Origin: Pseudomonas shirazensis
Lineage (GTDB): Bacteria; Pseudomonadota; Gammaproteobacteria; Pseudomonadales; Pseudomonadaceae
Direction of reading: 5' to 3'
DNA: 64,000 nt
Assembly (NCBI RefSeq): GCF_014268785.2
Contig: NZ_JABWRD020000002.1
Location: 660,001 to 724,000, forward strand
A program made the position numbers and the translations under genes. Positions 19,323 through 28,323 of the stretch are shown in pieces. The notes under the pieces were generated by a model. The model did not search any database. It saw only the letters and a program-made list of their open reading frames with translations, and was not told where the DNA came from. Within the stretch, counting starts at the first letter, position 1, and each line of letters starts with the position of its first letter.

Positions 19323-20186
19323 ATGACGCGCCAATGGCAAGACCTGCACAGCCCCGATTCCAGCGCCAGCCTGTACTTGCGGGCCTTGAGCAAACGCAAG
19401 ATCAGCGGCGACCAGTTACCCACCAGCGGCTTGCGCTGCCGGTTGCGGGTGCAGCCTGACAATCTCGCGGCCTATCGCCGGCTGTGTCACTTCACCGACA
19501 ACGGCCGTTTGCCGGCCACCTATCCGCATGTAATGGCCTTCACCCTGCAACTGCAACTGCTGACTGCGGCAGACTTCCCCTTCCCGCTGCTGGGTCTGGT
19601 TCACCTGCACAACAGCATTCAGGTACAGCGCCCGCTCGGCGGCATCGACGGGCTGCACTTCGCGGTCTATGCCGACAACCTGCAGCCTCACCCCAAGGGC
19701 GGCACCTTCGAATTGATCACCGAAGCCGAAGACGGCCTCGGCCTGCTCTGGCGCGAAACCAGCCGCATGCTGGTGCGCGGCCTCAAGCTTGAAGCAGCGG
19801 CCAGTGAGCCGGTCGAGGCCGAGCCCGCCAGGGAGCTGGCCGAGGTCACCCGCTGGTACGCCGACAGCGATATCGGCCGGCGCTACGCCAAGGTCTGTGG
19901 CGACTACAACCCGATCCACCTGAGTGCGCCAACCGCCAAGCTGTTCGGCTTCCCCAAGGCGATCGCCCATGGCATGTGGAGCAAGGCCATGGCCATGGCT
20001 GCGCTGTCCGGGCACCTGCCGGCGGCCGGCTATGTGTTCGAAGTGGATTTTCTCAAGCCGGTGCGCTTGCCGTCGGAGGTAGTGCTCAGCGCCAGTGCTG
20101 CCGGCGCGCAAGGCGAGCTGCGCCTGGATGGCCACGCTGACCTGCTGCACATGCTGGGCCGCTGGCAGCCGATTGCGCCGAACTGA
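19323..20186 (+). CDS. MaoC-like (R)-hydratase/dehydratase
   Basis: A 287-residue double-hotdog protein. The C-terminal hotdog has the hydratase motif DIGRRYAKVCGDYNPIHLS (catalytic Asp and His) and the following FPKAIAHGMWSKAMAMAALS. The N-terminal half is a second, non-catalytic hotdog. It hydrates trans-2-enoyl thioesters to (R)-3-hydroxyacyl thioesters or reverses that. I use the ATG at 19323, which has GGGAG seven bases upstream; an ATG at 19317 overlaps the fabG stop (ATGA). Coupling to fabG suggests joint function in (R)-specific beta-oxidation or monomer supply. Confidence 0.88.
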   Translation: MTRQWQDLHSPDSSASLYLRALSKRKISGDQLPTSGLRCRLRVQPDNLAAYRRLCHFTDNGRLPATYPHVMAFTLQLQLLTAADFPFPLLGLVHLHNSIQVQRPLGGIDGLHFAVYADNLQPHPKGGTFELITEAEDGLGLLWRETSRMLVRGLKLEAAASEPVEAEPARELAEVTRWYADSDIGRRYAKVCGDYNPIHLSAPTAKLFGFPKAIAHGMWSKAMAMAALSGHLPAAGYVFEVDFLKPVRLPSEVVLSASAAGAQGELRLDGHADLLHMLGRWQPIAPN

Positions 20187-20246
20187 TCGGCAAACTTGCT
20201 TTACGTCGGGGCTGGCCGGAAGCTATGCGCCATTAGGAGAGCCCCG

Positions 20247-20552
20247 ATGAACTTGCAAGAACTGACCACACGTCTGCACCAGATCCGCGACAACAACGAC
20301 TGGCGCGGCTTTCACAGTCCGAAAAACCTGGCCATGGCCGCCAGCGTGGAAATGGCCGAGCTGGTCGAAATCTTCCAGTGGCTGACCGAAGACCAGTCGC
20401 GCCAGCTCGCCCCCGAGCAACTCGCCCATGCCGGCCAAGAGGTCGGCGACGTGGTCCTCTATCTGCTGTTGCTGTGCAGCGAGCTAGGGCTGGACATGGA
20501 GCAGGTGGTGCGGGCCAAGCTGGCCGACAGCGAAAGGCGCTTCGCTCGATGA
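20247..20552 (+). CDS. MazG-like nucleotide pyrophosphohydrolase
   Basis: A 101-residue all-alpha NTP pyrophosphohydrolase of the dCTPase/MazG type. The metal-binding motif is visible as VEMAELVEIFQW (ExxE) followed by EVGDVVLYLLLL (ExxD). RNDNNDWxGFHSPKNLAMA-type sequence at the N-terminus (NNDWRGFHSPKNLAMA) is typical of the single-domain RS21-C6-like group. It would hydrolyse non-canonical or excess dNTPs in the cytoplasm. GGAGAG precedes the ATG. Its stop overlaps the start of cmoM, so the two are translationally coupled. Confidence 0.88.
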   Translation: MNLQELTTRLHQIRDNNDWRGFHSPKNLAMAASVEMAELVEIFQWLTEDQSRQLAPEQLAHAGQEVGDVVLYLLLLCSELGLDMEQVVRAKLADSERRFAR

Positions 20553-21298
20553 ACGACCGTCATTTCGATCACCTGGCCACGCGCTTCGCAGAAAAAATCT
20601 ACGGCGGTGCCAAAGGTGCCATCCGCTTGGCTGTGCTACAAGCCGACCTCGCCGAAGCCTTGCCCGATCGCCCGCTGCGTATTCTCGACATCGGCGCCGG
20701 CCTTGGCCACATGGCGCTGTGGCTGGCCGAGCGCGGGCATCAAGTGACCCTCGCCGAGCCGGCGGCACCGATGCTCGATGGCGCCAGGGCCCGCTTTGCC
20801 GAAGCCGGGCAGACCGCGACTTTCATCCAGGCCCCCTGGCAAGATCTGCTGGGCCAGTTAACCGAGCCTTATGACCTGGTGCTGTGCCATGCCGTGCTCG
20901 AGTGGCTGGCCGAACCCGAGACCATTCTGCCGGTGCTGCATCAACTGACGGCGCCGGGTGGCTGGCTGTCGCTGGCATTCTACAACCGCGATGCACTGGT
21001 TTACCGCAACCTGCTCAAGGGCCATTTCCGCAAGCTGCGCAGCAATCACCTGGCCGGCGAGAAGCAAAGCCTGACCCCGCAGAAGCCACTTGATCCGCGC
21101 GAACTGCGAGCGCAACTTGAAGGCCTGTGGGCGGTCGAAACTGAAAGCGGCGTCCGTGTGTTCCACGACTACATGCCCAAAGACTTCCAGGACAAGGCCG
21201 AGCTGCTCGACCTGCTCGAGATGGAGCTGGCTCACCGCCGCCACCCAAGCTTCGCCGGCCTGGGCCGCTACCTGCATTGGGTCTGCCGCCCGCTCTGA
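20549..21298 (+). CDS. cmoM: tRNA 5-carboxymethoxyuridine methyltransferase CmoM
   Basis: A 249-residue SAM methyltransferase. Motif I is [20 protein letters not shown], preceded by [18 protein letters not shown] as in E. coli CmoM (formerly SmtA: FSRNIYGTTKGQLRQAIL). Later blocks match as well: [23 protein letters not shown] and [10 protein letters not shown]. It methylates cmo5U at position 34 of several tRNAs to mcmo5U. The ATG overlaps the stop of the pyrophosphohydrolase gene by the last three bases (ATGA type). Length is normal. Confidence 0.9.
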   Translation: MNDRHFDHLATRFAEKIYGGAKGAIRLAVLQADLAEALPDRPLRILDIGAGLGHMALWLAERGHQVTLAEPAAPMLDGARARFAEAGQTATFIQAPWQDLLGQLTEPYDLVLCHAVLEWLAEPETILPVLHQLTAPGGWLSLAFYNRDALVYRNLLKGHFRKLRSNHLAGEKQSLTPQKPLDPRELRAQLEGLWAVETESGVRVFHDYMPKDFQDKAELLDLLEMELAHRRHPSFAGLGRYLHWVCRPL

Positions 21299-21320
21299 CT
21301 GCACCGCGCCAGGAGGAACC

Positions 21321-21953
21321 ATGCTCAACCGTCTTGTCTGCCTGGCCCTGCTTCCCTTCGCTCTGGCAGCGTGCCAGGGCAGCAACCCGTATGTGGCCAG
21401 CGGCAAGCCGATCCCGCCCGCCCCGGCCAGTGCCGCGACTACCTTTGATCGCAGCGCCTACCCAAGCGCGCCACGCGACTACGGCCGCTACCGCAGCTGG
21501 GGCTGGCGCAATGGTCAGTTGCCCAGCGGCACAGCCAACGCCGACCCCGCGCAACTGGCCGATGCCGTCAGCGGCGCGCTCGATCAACACGGGCTGCGTC
21601 CGGCGCACAATGGCCAGGCGGATCTGTTGGTCAGCGCTGACCTTCGCCTGGAGCGACGTCTGCGCCAGGTCCGCGATTACGACTACGATCCTTACTACGG
21701 TGGCGCACCGTATGGTGGCATCGGTTATGGCGGCTACCGCAACGGCTACGGCGCCTACGGCAGCGTGCCGATCGTGCGCACCTACCAGGTTGAGGTGATG
21801 GTGGTGCACATCGCCTTTTTCGATGCCCGTGACGGTCAGCCAGTGTGGAGCGCCAGCGCCGAAAGCGGCGCCGACAACGACTCGCCACGCGACCGCGAGA
21901 GCGCCCTGCGCGAATCCGTGCACAAGGCACTCAACGGCTATCCTCCCAGTTAA
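21321..21953 (+). CDS. DUF4136 lipoprotein 1
   Basis: A 210-residue lipoprotein. The lipobox LAAC lies at residues about 14-17 after a short signal peptide. The core resembles DUF4136 ([19 protein letters not shown] at the start, [11 protein letters not shown] at the end). An insertion of about 30 residues is rich in Tyr and Gly ([14 protein letters not shown], then [14 protein letters not shown]) and probably forms a flexible loop or hairpin. A strong AGGAGGAA site precedes the ATG. It is followed 20 bases later by a paralogue, so this is a tandem duplication. Function of DUF4136 lipoproteins is unknown; an envelope location is expected. Confidence 0.85.
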   Translation: MLNRLVCLALLPFALAACQGSNPYVASGKPIPPAPASAATTFDRSAYPSAPRDYGRYRSWGWRNGQLPSGTANADPAQLADAVSGALDQHGLRPAHNGQADLLVSADLRLERRLRQVRDYDYDPYYGGAPYGGIGYGGYRNGYGAYGSVPIVRTYQVEVMVVHIAFFDARDGQPVWSASAESGADNDSPRDRESALRESVHKALNGYPPS

Positions 21954-21973
21954 CGCTTAACGGAGAAACCACC

Positions 21974-22543
21974 ATGCTGCGCAGTCTCGTTGTGTTGTCC
22001 CTGGCGTTGCTGCTAGGCGCCTGTTCGAGCAATAACGTCCAGCAGGATTTCGACGCCAGTCGCGATTTTGCCGGCTATCGCACCTGGGCCTGGCAGGAGC
22101 CGGCCTTGCAATACCGTCCGGACGATCCACGGATCAAGAGCGACCTTACTGAACAGCGGATTCGCCAGGCGGTCGAGCAGCAGCTCGATCAACGCGGCTT
22201 GCGCCTGGCCCAGGGTAACGCTCGCGCAGACCTCAAGGTGCGCGCCTACCTGATCGTCGAGCAGCGCCAGCAGCAGATCACCACCAACTATGGCGGCGGC
22301 TGGGGCGGTTACTGGGGTGGCTATTGGGGCGGGCCGATGTACAACGAAACGCGCAATGTCGACTACAAGGTCGCGACCATTCAGGTCGACATGTTCGACG
22401 GCCGCGATGACAAGCTGGTCTGGCGCGGCAGCGCCGAGCAGATCATGAACCGCTACCCGCCAAGCCCGCAAGAGCGTAACCAGGCGATTCAGAAGACCGT
22501 CGACCAGGTCCTCAGCCAGTATCCACCAGGCCGCGCCAAATAG
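21974..22543 (+). CDS. DUF4136 lipoprotein 2
   Basis: A 189-residue paralogue of the preceding lipoprotein. The lipobox is LGAC (Cys at about 17). The domain starts QDFDASRDFAGYRTWAWQ, has the helix QRIRQAVEQQLDQRGLRLA, the internal WRGSAEQ and the end VDQVLSQYPPG. The variable loop is Gly-, Trp- and Tyr-rich (NYGGGWGGYWGGYWGGPMY). GGAGAA lies 8 bases before the ATG. The pair probably forms one transcript that ends at the 22550-22573 hairpin. Confidence 0.87.
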   Translation: MLRSLVVLSLALLLGACSSNNVQQDFDASRDFAGYRTWAWQEPALQYRPDDPRIKSDLTEQRIRQAVEQQLDQRGLRLAQGNARADLKVRAYLIVEQRQQQITTNYGGGWGGYWGGYWGGPMYNETRNVDYKVATIQVDMFDGRDDKLVWRGSAEQIMNRYPPSPQERNQAIQKTVDQVLSQYPPGRAK

Positions 22544-22549
22544 CCCTGA

Positions 22550-22573
22550 GCGCCACAGGTTCGCCTGTGGCGC
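22550..22573 (+). terminator. Stem-loop with UUCG tetraloop after the lipoprotein pair
   Basis: GCGCCACAGG and CCTGTGGCGC form a perfect ten-pair stem closed by a UUCG tetraloop, seven bases after the stop of the second lipoprotein. UUCG closed by G-C is an unusually stable loop. There is no T run, so termination may be partial. Confidence 0.65.
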
Positions 22574-22669
22574 ACCACGCGCTGCCATCAAGGCAACTCG
22601 CCATCATCTTGACTACACTCCTGGCACCGCCGCCACGCTGCATGGCTGAAGGTCGGCAAAGGAGTGCCT

Positions 22670-24619
22670 GTGGGTACGCGTTCTGCCCTGCGCCAACGCG
22701 GCGCAATCGGCCTGATGGCGGCGATGACGCTCGGCCTGGCGTTGCTGTTTCTATTGTTGCTAGTCGACAGCGGCCGGCTCTATCTTGAGCAACGCAAGTC
22801 GCAGCGGGTTGCCGACATGGCGGCGCTGGAAGCCGCCGGCCAATCCGCCGTGTGCACGGGCAGCGGCCCACAAGCCAGCGCCATTGCCCGCGCTGCGGCG
22901 ACCCGCAACGGCCACTTGCCGGAGGATCCGCTGCAGGCGCTTTGTGGCTACCTGCAGACCGGCGCCCACAGCGTGCGCGCCTTTACCAGCAACAATGCCC
23001 GTGCCGAAGTGATCAAGGTTGATGTCAGCCATACGGTCACTACCAGCATTGCCGGCGGCGTGTTCGCGCTGGTGCGCAACGGCCAGCTGCCAGCCACCTC
23101 GACCTTGCGCGCCAGCGCCGTAGCGGCCAAGCCCCTCCCCGCCCAGGCCATGCTGCGCATTCGCACGACCCTGGTAAATCTCGATTCGCGCCAGTCGGGA
23201 TTGCTCAATGGCCTGTTGAGTGCGCTTGGGAGTAGTACGCAACTCAGCCTCGTCGGCTGGCAGGGTATCGCCGACACAGACATCAACCTGCTCAAATACC
23301 TCGATCAGTTGGCCATCGACCTCAAGGTCAATGCCGGCGACTATCAGCAACTGCTCAACGCAGACGCCACCCTGAGCCAGTTACTCAACGCCGCCGCCAA
23401 GGTCTTGCAGCAAGGCGGCGCTGCAGCGGATGTAGTGACCAACCTGGGCAATCTGGCGGCCGGCAGCGCCAACGGTACCCTGCTCAATCTGGGCGAACTG
23501 CTGAACATTCAGAACGGCACCGCCCAAGCCGGCCTGGATGCGAACGTCCAGTTGCTGCAACTGGTGCAGGGGGTGATCCAGCTGGCCGCCAGGGACAGCG
23601 CGGTAACCGCCGATCTGCCGCTCAGCGTGCTGGGGCTGCTCAACGGCCGCGTGCGCATCAAGGTGATCGAGCCGCAGCAGATCTCGGCAATCGGCGACCC
23701 GAGCAAGGATCAACTGGCTGTCCACACTGCGCAGATCCGGGCACTGATCTCCCTTGACCTGCCCCTGCTGGGTGGCATCGCCGGGCTGCTCAATGCAGTG
23801 CTCGACCTGGCGGCGCCGTTGACCAATATCCTCAACAATCTGCTCAGCCTCAATCTGTCCGGCACGCTGCAATCGGTAGGCTGCGCGCTCGGGATACCGT
23901 GCAAGGTCAGCGACATCAAACTGCTCGAAGACAAGCTGCACATCGACATCGGCCTGGAAGTGGCCGAGGCCAGCGCGATGCTCACGCCCACTGCGGCGGA
24001 TGCGTTCAGTTGCTCACCCAAGAGCCTGAAAACAGCGTCGCGCAAATCAGCGGTAAAAATCGCGGTCGGCAAATTCGATACCCCTGAGACCTTCTTCACC
24101 CAAGGCACCACAGCAGTCAAGGCGCTGCCGCTGATCGACATCGGTACCAACTATTGCAGCCGCCTGCTGATCCTGCCGCCCTCGTGCGGCACCCGGGTGC
24201 CGTATGCCGGTGGCGGCATCGGTGTGCGGGTCAACAGCAAGGTCCTCGGCAGCGGCCCGCTGGACCTGCCGTTGCTGTTCAAAGCCAGCAGCGAACCGCC
24301 GAACATCGGCCTGCCGCCGGCGTATCTGCCGCTGGCGGACACCTTGGTGGTCGCCAGCCTCAGCGATACCCTGATGGGGATTCATCTGGAGGCCTACAAG
24401 CCCACCAGCAACAGCGGCCTGGGCGACATTCTGGTGCTGACCGCCGGCCTGCTCGACGGCGTCAAGCTGCTGCTGGAGCCGGTGATCAAAAGCCTGCTCA
24501 GCCCCCTCCTTGATCCGTTGGTCAACGCCCTGCTGAAGGTACTCGGGATCGACCTCAACAACGCGGCCGTAGGTGCCAACCTGACCTGCGCCGGGGGCCG
24601 CGCTCAGCTGATGCTGTGA
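22670..24619 (+). CDS. tadG: TadG-like Flp pilus assembly protein
   Basis: A protein of 649 residues anchored by one N-terminal membrane segment (RQRGAIGLMAAMTLGLAL and on) that looks like the pilin-type helix of TadE/F/G proteins; the rest is a large periplasmic part rich in Leu-Asn repeats. The start is GTG at 22670, with AAAGGAG five bases upstream. Cys residues are sparse and paired. In other Pseudomonas the gene is in the tadD transcript, whereas here it lies on the other side of pprA and is transcribed toward it; the last 16 bases overlap the end of pprA. The protein is thought to anchor or regulate the Tad secretion complex. Confidence 0.82.
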   Translation: MGTRSALRQRGAIGLMAAMTLGLALLFLLLLVDSGRLYLEQRKSQRVADMAALEAAGQSAVCTGSGPQASAIARAAATRNGHLPEDPLQALCGYLQTGAHSVRAFTSNNARAEVIKVDVSHTVTTSIAGGVFALVRNGQLPATSTLRASAVAAKPLPAQAMLRIRTTLVNLDSRQSGLLNGLLSALGSSTQLSLVGWQGIADTDINLLKYLDQLAIDLKVNAGDYQQLLNADATLSQLLNAAAKVLQQGGAAADVVTNLGNLAAGSANGTLLNLGELLNIQNGTAQAGLDANVQLLQLVQGVIQLAARDSAVTADLPLSVLGLLNGRVRIKVIEPQQISAIGDPSKDQLAVHTAQIRALISLDLPLLGGIAGLLNAVLDLAAPLTNILNNLLSLNLSGTLQSVGCALGIPCKVSDIKLLEDKLHIDIGLEVAEASAMLTPTAADAFSCSPKSLKTASRKSAVKIAVGKFDTPETFFTQGTTAVKALPLIDIGTNYCSRLLILPPSCGTRVPYAGGGIGVRVNSKVLGSGPLDLPLLFKASSEPPNIGLPPAYLPLADTLVVASLSDTLMGIHLEAYKPTSNSGLGDILVLTAGLLDGVKLLLEPVIKSLLSPLLDPLVNALLKVLGIDLNNAAVGANLTCAGGRAQLML

Positions 24620-27240
24620 CATGGCAGGCGCATACAGAAACAGGCACCGTCGCCCTGGTTGCTCACCTGCAGGCTGCCGCCCATGGCGCTGACGATGCCA
24701 TGACTGACCGACAGGCCAAGGCCGGTACCGACGCCGGCAGGCTTGGTGGTGAAGAACGGCTCAAAGATGCGCTCATGCAGCTGGGGATCGATGCCGCCGC
24801 CATTATCCTGCACCCACAGCACCACGCTGCCCGGCTCAAGGCTCTGGTGCAGGCTGATCGCCGCGTCGCGCCGCCCCAGCCCGAGCAATGCATCGCGGGC
24901 GTTGACCAGCAGGTTGATCAACACCTGTTCGAGCTGATCTTGATGGCCAAGCACTTGCGGCTGCTCATCTGGCACGCTGACCTGCACGCTCACGCCTTTG
25001 CCGCGCAGGCCTTCATCGAGCAACGCCACCGCAGCGGTCACTGCGGCCCAGGCCGGGAACCACTCGCGCTCTACTTCCGAGCGCCGGCCGAACACGCGCA
25101 TATGGTCAACCAGCCGCGCCACGCGATCGGTCTGCGCCTCGATTCGGCGCAGCTTCTCCAACAGATAGTCGGTCTCGGCCAGGCCGTTTTCCACTCGCTT
25201 GATGGTGTTGACGGTGGCCATCCGGATGACATTGAGCGGCTGATTGATCTCGTGCAGCAGGCCGGTCGCCAGTTCACCCAAGGTCGCCATCTTGGCCCCT
25301 TGCAGCAGTTGCAGCTGGCTGCGCCGCACTTCGGTGTTGTCGCGCCCGACGGCCTGGATTTCCAGCAATTGGCCGTGCTCGTCGAACAGGCCGCGGTCGG
25401 CCCAGATCCACCAGGCGTGCTCGCGGCCGGGCAGCTGCAGACAGATTTCGCTGCTGCTCAGCGGCTGCTCCGGGGTCAGCTGCCGCAGCCGCTCGACAAA
25501 CGCTGCGCGCTGCGCCGGCGACAACCACTGCCCCAGATCCATCCCTACCAGTTGCTCCGGCGTGCATTGCAGGTAGTCGGCCAGTGGCCGGTTGCCGAAC
25601 ATCAGGCTCAGGTCAGGCCGGTAGCGGCAGATCATCGCAGGCGAGTCTTCTACCAGCACCCGATAGCGCTCTTCGCTCAGGCGCACGCGCTCAGCCGCTT
25701 CGGTGGCCTCGCTGACATCCAGCCACAGGCCGACCACTTCCAGCGGCTGGCCGAGGTCATCACGCAGCAAGCGCGCTTCATCAAGAATCCAGTGATAACC
25801 GCCGCGGCTGTCGCGCAGGCGCACGCGGCAGCGGGCCTGGCCCTCGCGCAGCAGGTCGCGGGTGCGTTGCAACCACAGCGCATGATCATCCGGGTGCACG
25901 GCCAGGCCAGGCTGGCGCGCCTGCTCGCTGTCGGCCGCCCAGCCAAGCATGGGCTGCAAGCTGGCGCTGAAGAATTCACTGTGCAGCGCGCCGTCGCTGC
26001 AGCGCTGCACATAGATCACTGCCGGCGAGCTGGCGATCAGGTTTTCCAGCCGGGCCCGCGCGGCGCTGGTTTGCAGCTCCTGGGCCTTGAGCGCACTGAC
26101 GTCGAGGATGAAGCCGCGCAACTGGCGGCCCTGCAATTGCCCTGCCCAATGCAACCACCGCAGTGCTTCAGTGCCCAGCAGGCGTAGGCTAACGCTCAGC
26201 TCGCGGCCCGCCCAGGCTTGCTCAAGCGCCAACTGCACCGGTTCGCGGTCGGCCGGATGCAGCCGCGCCAACCATTGCTCCAGGCTCACTTGCGCAGGCA
26301 GCTCAAGGCTGGCGGCAAGGCCTGGGTCGAGCTGCAGCGGGCCATGCAGCGACCACTCCCACCAACCCGCGCCCAACTGCTGCTGCAACTGCTGCAGATG
26401 CCGCGCCTGATGCACACTGCGCGCTTGGTGCAGGTGGCCCAGCAGCGGTTGCAGCAGCGCCTGCATCAAGGCCTGTGCTGGCTCGCCGTGCAGCGGCGTG
26501 GCGACGCCTGCGCACAGCAGCCAGGCTTGCACCTGCGGCCCTTGCCGATAAGGCAGCAGGCATAGGCCGGGGTCGGCACACAGCGCCTGCAACTCGGCAG
26601 ACGCAGGGCCATCGAGCAAGCCCTGCGCGGGCAACTGCGCCAACCACGGCTGCAAACGGCTGGGGTCAGGCCAGGGCCAGGTTGCGTCACTGCGGGCGTA
26701 GCTGCGCCACTGTTGATCGTCGCAGAGTAACAACTGCAGCGAGGCCGCTTGCCAGTACTCGGCCAGGCGCTGCAGTTGTTCGCTGACGGTTTGCTGCAGA
26801 TGCGCTTCACTGCAGTCGCGCAGGGCACGGCTGATGTCGGCTGCAAGCTGCTGCTCGACCTGTTGCTGCTGCGTGCTGGCGTGTTCGTGCAGCAGGTCAC
26901 CGATATCGAACAGCTGCAGCATCCAGCCCTCGCTCTGGCGCAGCAGCCAGCCGCGGGTGTGCAATGGCTGGCCAAGCACGCCATGAAAATCCAGGTCCAG
27001 TGGCTGCCCTTGCCAATCGGCCGGCGCCCCTTCGATCGCCAGCCAGCTGCGCCGCTGCAGGTAATCGTGCAGTCGCCCAGCGCCCGGCGCGGGCAAAGCG
27101 AGCACGCTGCGCAGCGGGCCGGCCAGGCGCAATACCCGCGCTTGATCGTCCAGCCAGACCTGCAAGCCGATCGGCATCGCTGGGTGATAGTCTGCGGCCG
27201 GCTCGGCCGCCGTGCGCCAACGATCGAACAGGCCGCTCAT
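24604..27240 (-). CDS. pprA: PprA-like hybrid-free sensor histidine kinase with PAS domains
   Basis: An 878-residue kinase without membrane segments that I can see. The N-terminal half contains PAS/GAF-like modules; a clear PAS domain spans about 535-640 ([20 protein letters not shown]). Then come the dimerisation H-box [19 protein letters not shown] with His at about 663, the N-box [11 protein letters not shown] near 780, and the G-boxes [20 protein letters not shown] and [15 protein letters not shown]. The order matches PprA of P. aeruginosa, which phosphorylates PprB to turn on Flp pili and other adhesins. The ATG overlaps the stop of the upstream tadE-like gene (ATGA). Input signal unknown. 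Confidence 0.85.
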   Translation of the reverse strand: MSGLFDRWRTAAEPAADYHPAMPIGLQVWLDDQARVLRLAGPLRSVLALPAPGAGRLHDYLQRRSWLAIEGAPADWQGQPLDLDFHGVLGQPLHTRGWLLRQSEGWMLQLFDIGDLLHEHASTQQQQVEQQLAADISRALRDCSEAHLQQTVSEQLQRLAEYWQAASLQLLLCDDQQWRSYARSDATWPWPDPSRLQPWLAQLPAQGLLDGPASAELQALCADPGLCLLPYRQGPQVQAWLLCAGVATPLHGEPAQALMQALLQPLLGHLHQARSVHQARHLQQLQQQLGAGWWEWSLHGPLQLDPGLAASLELPAQVSLEQWLARLHPADREPVQLALEQAWAGRELSVSLRLLGTEALRWLHWAGQLQGRQLRGFILDVSALKAQELQTSAARARLENLIASSPAVIYVQRCSDGALHSEFFSASLQPMLGWAADSEQARQPGLAVHPDDHALWLQRTRDLLREGQARCRVRLRDSRGGYHWILDEARLLRDDLGQPLEVVGLWLDVSEATEAAERVRLSEERYRVLVEDSPAMICRYRPDLSLMFGNRPLADYLQCTPEQLVGMDLGQWLSPAQRAAFVERLRQLTPEQPLSSSEICLQLPGREHAWWIWADRGLFDEHGQLLEIQAVGRDNTEVRRSQLQLLQGAKMATLGELATGLLHEINQPLNVIRMATVNTIKRVENGLAETDYLLEKLRRIEAQTDRVARLVDHMRVFGRRSEVEREWFPAWAAVTAAVALLDEGLRGKGVSVQVSVPDEQPQVLGHQDQLEQVLINLLVNARDALLGLGRRDAAISLHQSLEPGSVVLWVQDNGGGIDPQLHERIFEPFFTTKPAGVGTGLGLSVSHGIVSAMGGSLQVSNQGDGACFCMRLPCHSIS

Positions 27241-27680
27241 AATTGCAGGCTCGCTTCGGCCTTGAGCCGCGCCGGCAGGCGCGGCACCTCGCCGATCAAG
27301 GGCAAGCGCAGCACCGGCACCAACGCGGTCAGGCGCTCACGGGGATAGTCGATGGTCACCGTCAGCAGCTTGTTCGCCGCCAGGCTGACCTGGGCATCGG
27401 TGGCCGAGCGAAAACCCAGCGCCGCCGGCATCCACGCCAGTTGCTGGTCGATGGCCTGACGGGCAACGTTTTGCACATCACTGGCATACGAGGCACTGGT
27501 GGGGTCCAGGGCCACACAGCGGCGTACCGCCTCGCTGCTGGCCTGATTGAACGATTGCAGCATGAGCATCGGTAGCGCATAGCTGACCAGCCCATAGAAC
27601 ACTGCAAAAAACACCATGAATACAGCGACAAATTCGATGGCTGCTGCGCCTTTTTGCCGTCCCGCCGGGCCTGCTTGCAT
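27237..27680 (-). CDS. TadE/TadF-like pseudopilin
   Basis: A 147-residue protein with a short basic leader and the processing site QKG/AAAIEF, with Glu at position +5 after the Gly as in Flp-type prepilins, then one hydrophobic helix (VAVFMVFFAVFYGLVSYAL). It is most likely cleaved by the FppA peptidase encoded divergently 76 bases away. It is translationally coupled to the pprA kinase gene, as in P. aeruginosa. Pseudopilins of this kind help to build the Flp pilus. It could be called TadF or TadE. Confidence 0.83.
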   Translation of the reverse strand: MQAGPAGRQKGAAAIEFVAVFMVFFAVFYGLVSYALPMLMLQSFNQASSEAVRRCVALDPTSASYASDVQNVARQAIDQQLAWMPAALGFRSATDAQVSLAANKLLTVTIDYPRERLTALVPVLRLPLIGEVPRLPARLKAEASLQL

Positions 27681-27755
27681 GTTCGCGTCTACCCTGACTA
27701 TGAAACCTGCCTCTGAGCATAGAAGTGTTCAACGAATAGGGATGGCGATTTGCCA

Positions 27756-28226
27756 ATGCACAGCATAGTTGTCTTGATGTGGCTGGCCTTGTGTACTGAA
27801 CAGGATGTCCGTGAACGGCAGATCTCCAACACGCTCACCCTGGGCGTGGCTGCCTGCGCCCTGGCCTGGCTGTTCGCCACCGGCCAGAGCTGGATCGGCG
27901 CCGATGCCAGTGAAGCCGGCTGGGCCCTGGCCATCGTCATGCTGTTGACCTTGCCCGGCTATATGCTCGGGCGCTTCGGCGCGGGCGACGTCAAGCTGAT
28001 GGGCGCCCTGGCTCTGGCCACCAGTCATTACTACGTACTCGGCACCTTCATCGGCGCCGGCGTGGCTGTGTTGTTCTGGCTGCTGACGCGTCGGCGGTTG
28101 TGGAGCCTGCTCAACCCCAAAGTGAAAAAACGCCTGCAGACCCTCGCCGAACAGGTTGGCGACAAGCAGCCATTTGCCCCTTACGTGCTGGTCGGCTTCC
28201 TCTTGGCATCTGTATGGATCCAATAG
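27756..28226 (+). CDS. fppA: Flp prepilin peptidase (TadV/CpaA type)
   Basis: A 156-residue polytopic aspartyl protease of the type IVb prepilin peptidase class, lacking the N-terminal methylase region of PilD. The two catalytic Asp are in EQDVRERQISN (about residue 17) and GRFGAGDVKLMGALAL (the GxGD motif, about residue 80). Four to five membrane segments are visible. I use ATG at 27756; a TTG two codons earlier is the other option. It should process Flp and the TadE-like pseudopilin. It is divergent from the tadE-pprA pair. Confidence 0.88.
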   Translation: MHSIVVLMWLALCTEQDVRERQISNTLTLGVAACALAWLFATGQSWIGADASEAGWALAIVMLLTLPGYMLGRFGAGDVKLMGALALATSHYYVLGTFIGAGVAVLFWLLTRRRLWSLLNPKVKKRLQTLAEQVGDKQPFAPYVLVGFLLASVWIQ

Positions 28227-28247
28227 CGCGACCTGCTGTCGCATAAG

Positions 28248-28265
28248 TTGTACAGGCTTTGTACA
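28248..28265. promoter_or_regulatory. Direct repeat TTGTACA upstream of pprB
   Basis: TTGTACA occurs at 28248-28254 and 28259-28265, exactly 11 bases (about one helix turn) apart; each contains GTAC. The second copy runs into TACATAAT, a possible -10. The site lies 59-76 bases before the pprB start. It may be an operator or part of a promoter. Confidence 0.4.
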
Positions 28266-28323
28266 TAATCACGAGGTCGGACTACTGTCCATAGCGTGAG
28301 CATGTCTGGCATGGGAGCGGCAA

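Noticed and set aside
24616..26187. 523-codon open frame on the plus strand
   Set aside because: Antisense to pprA, which has all histidine kinase motifs.
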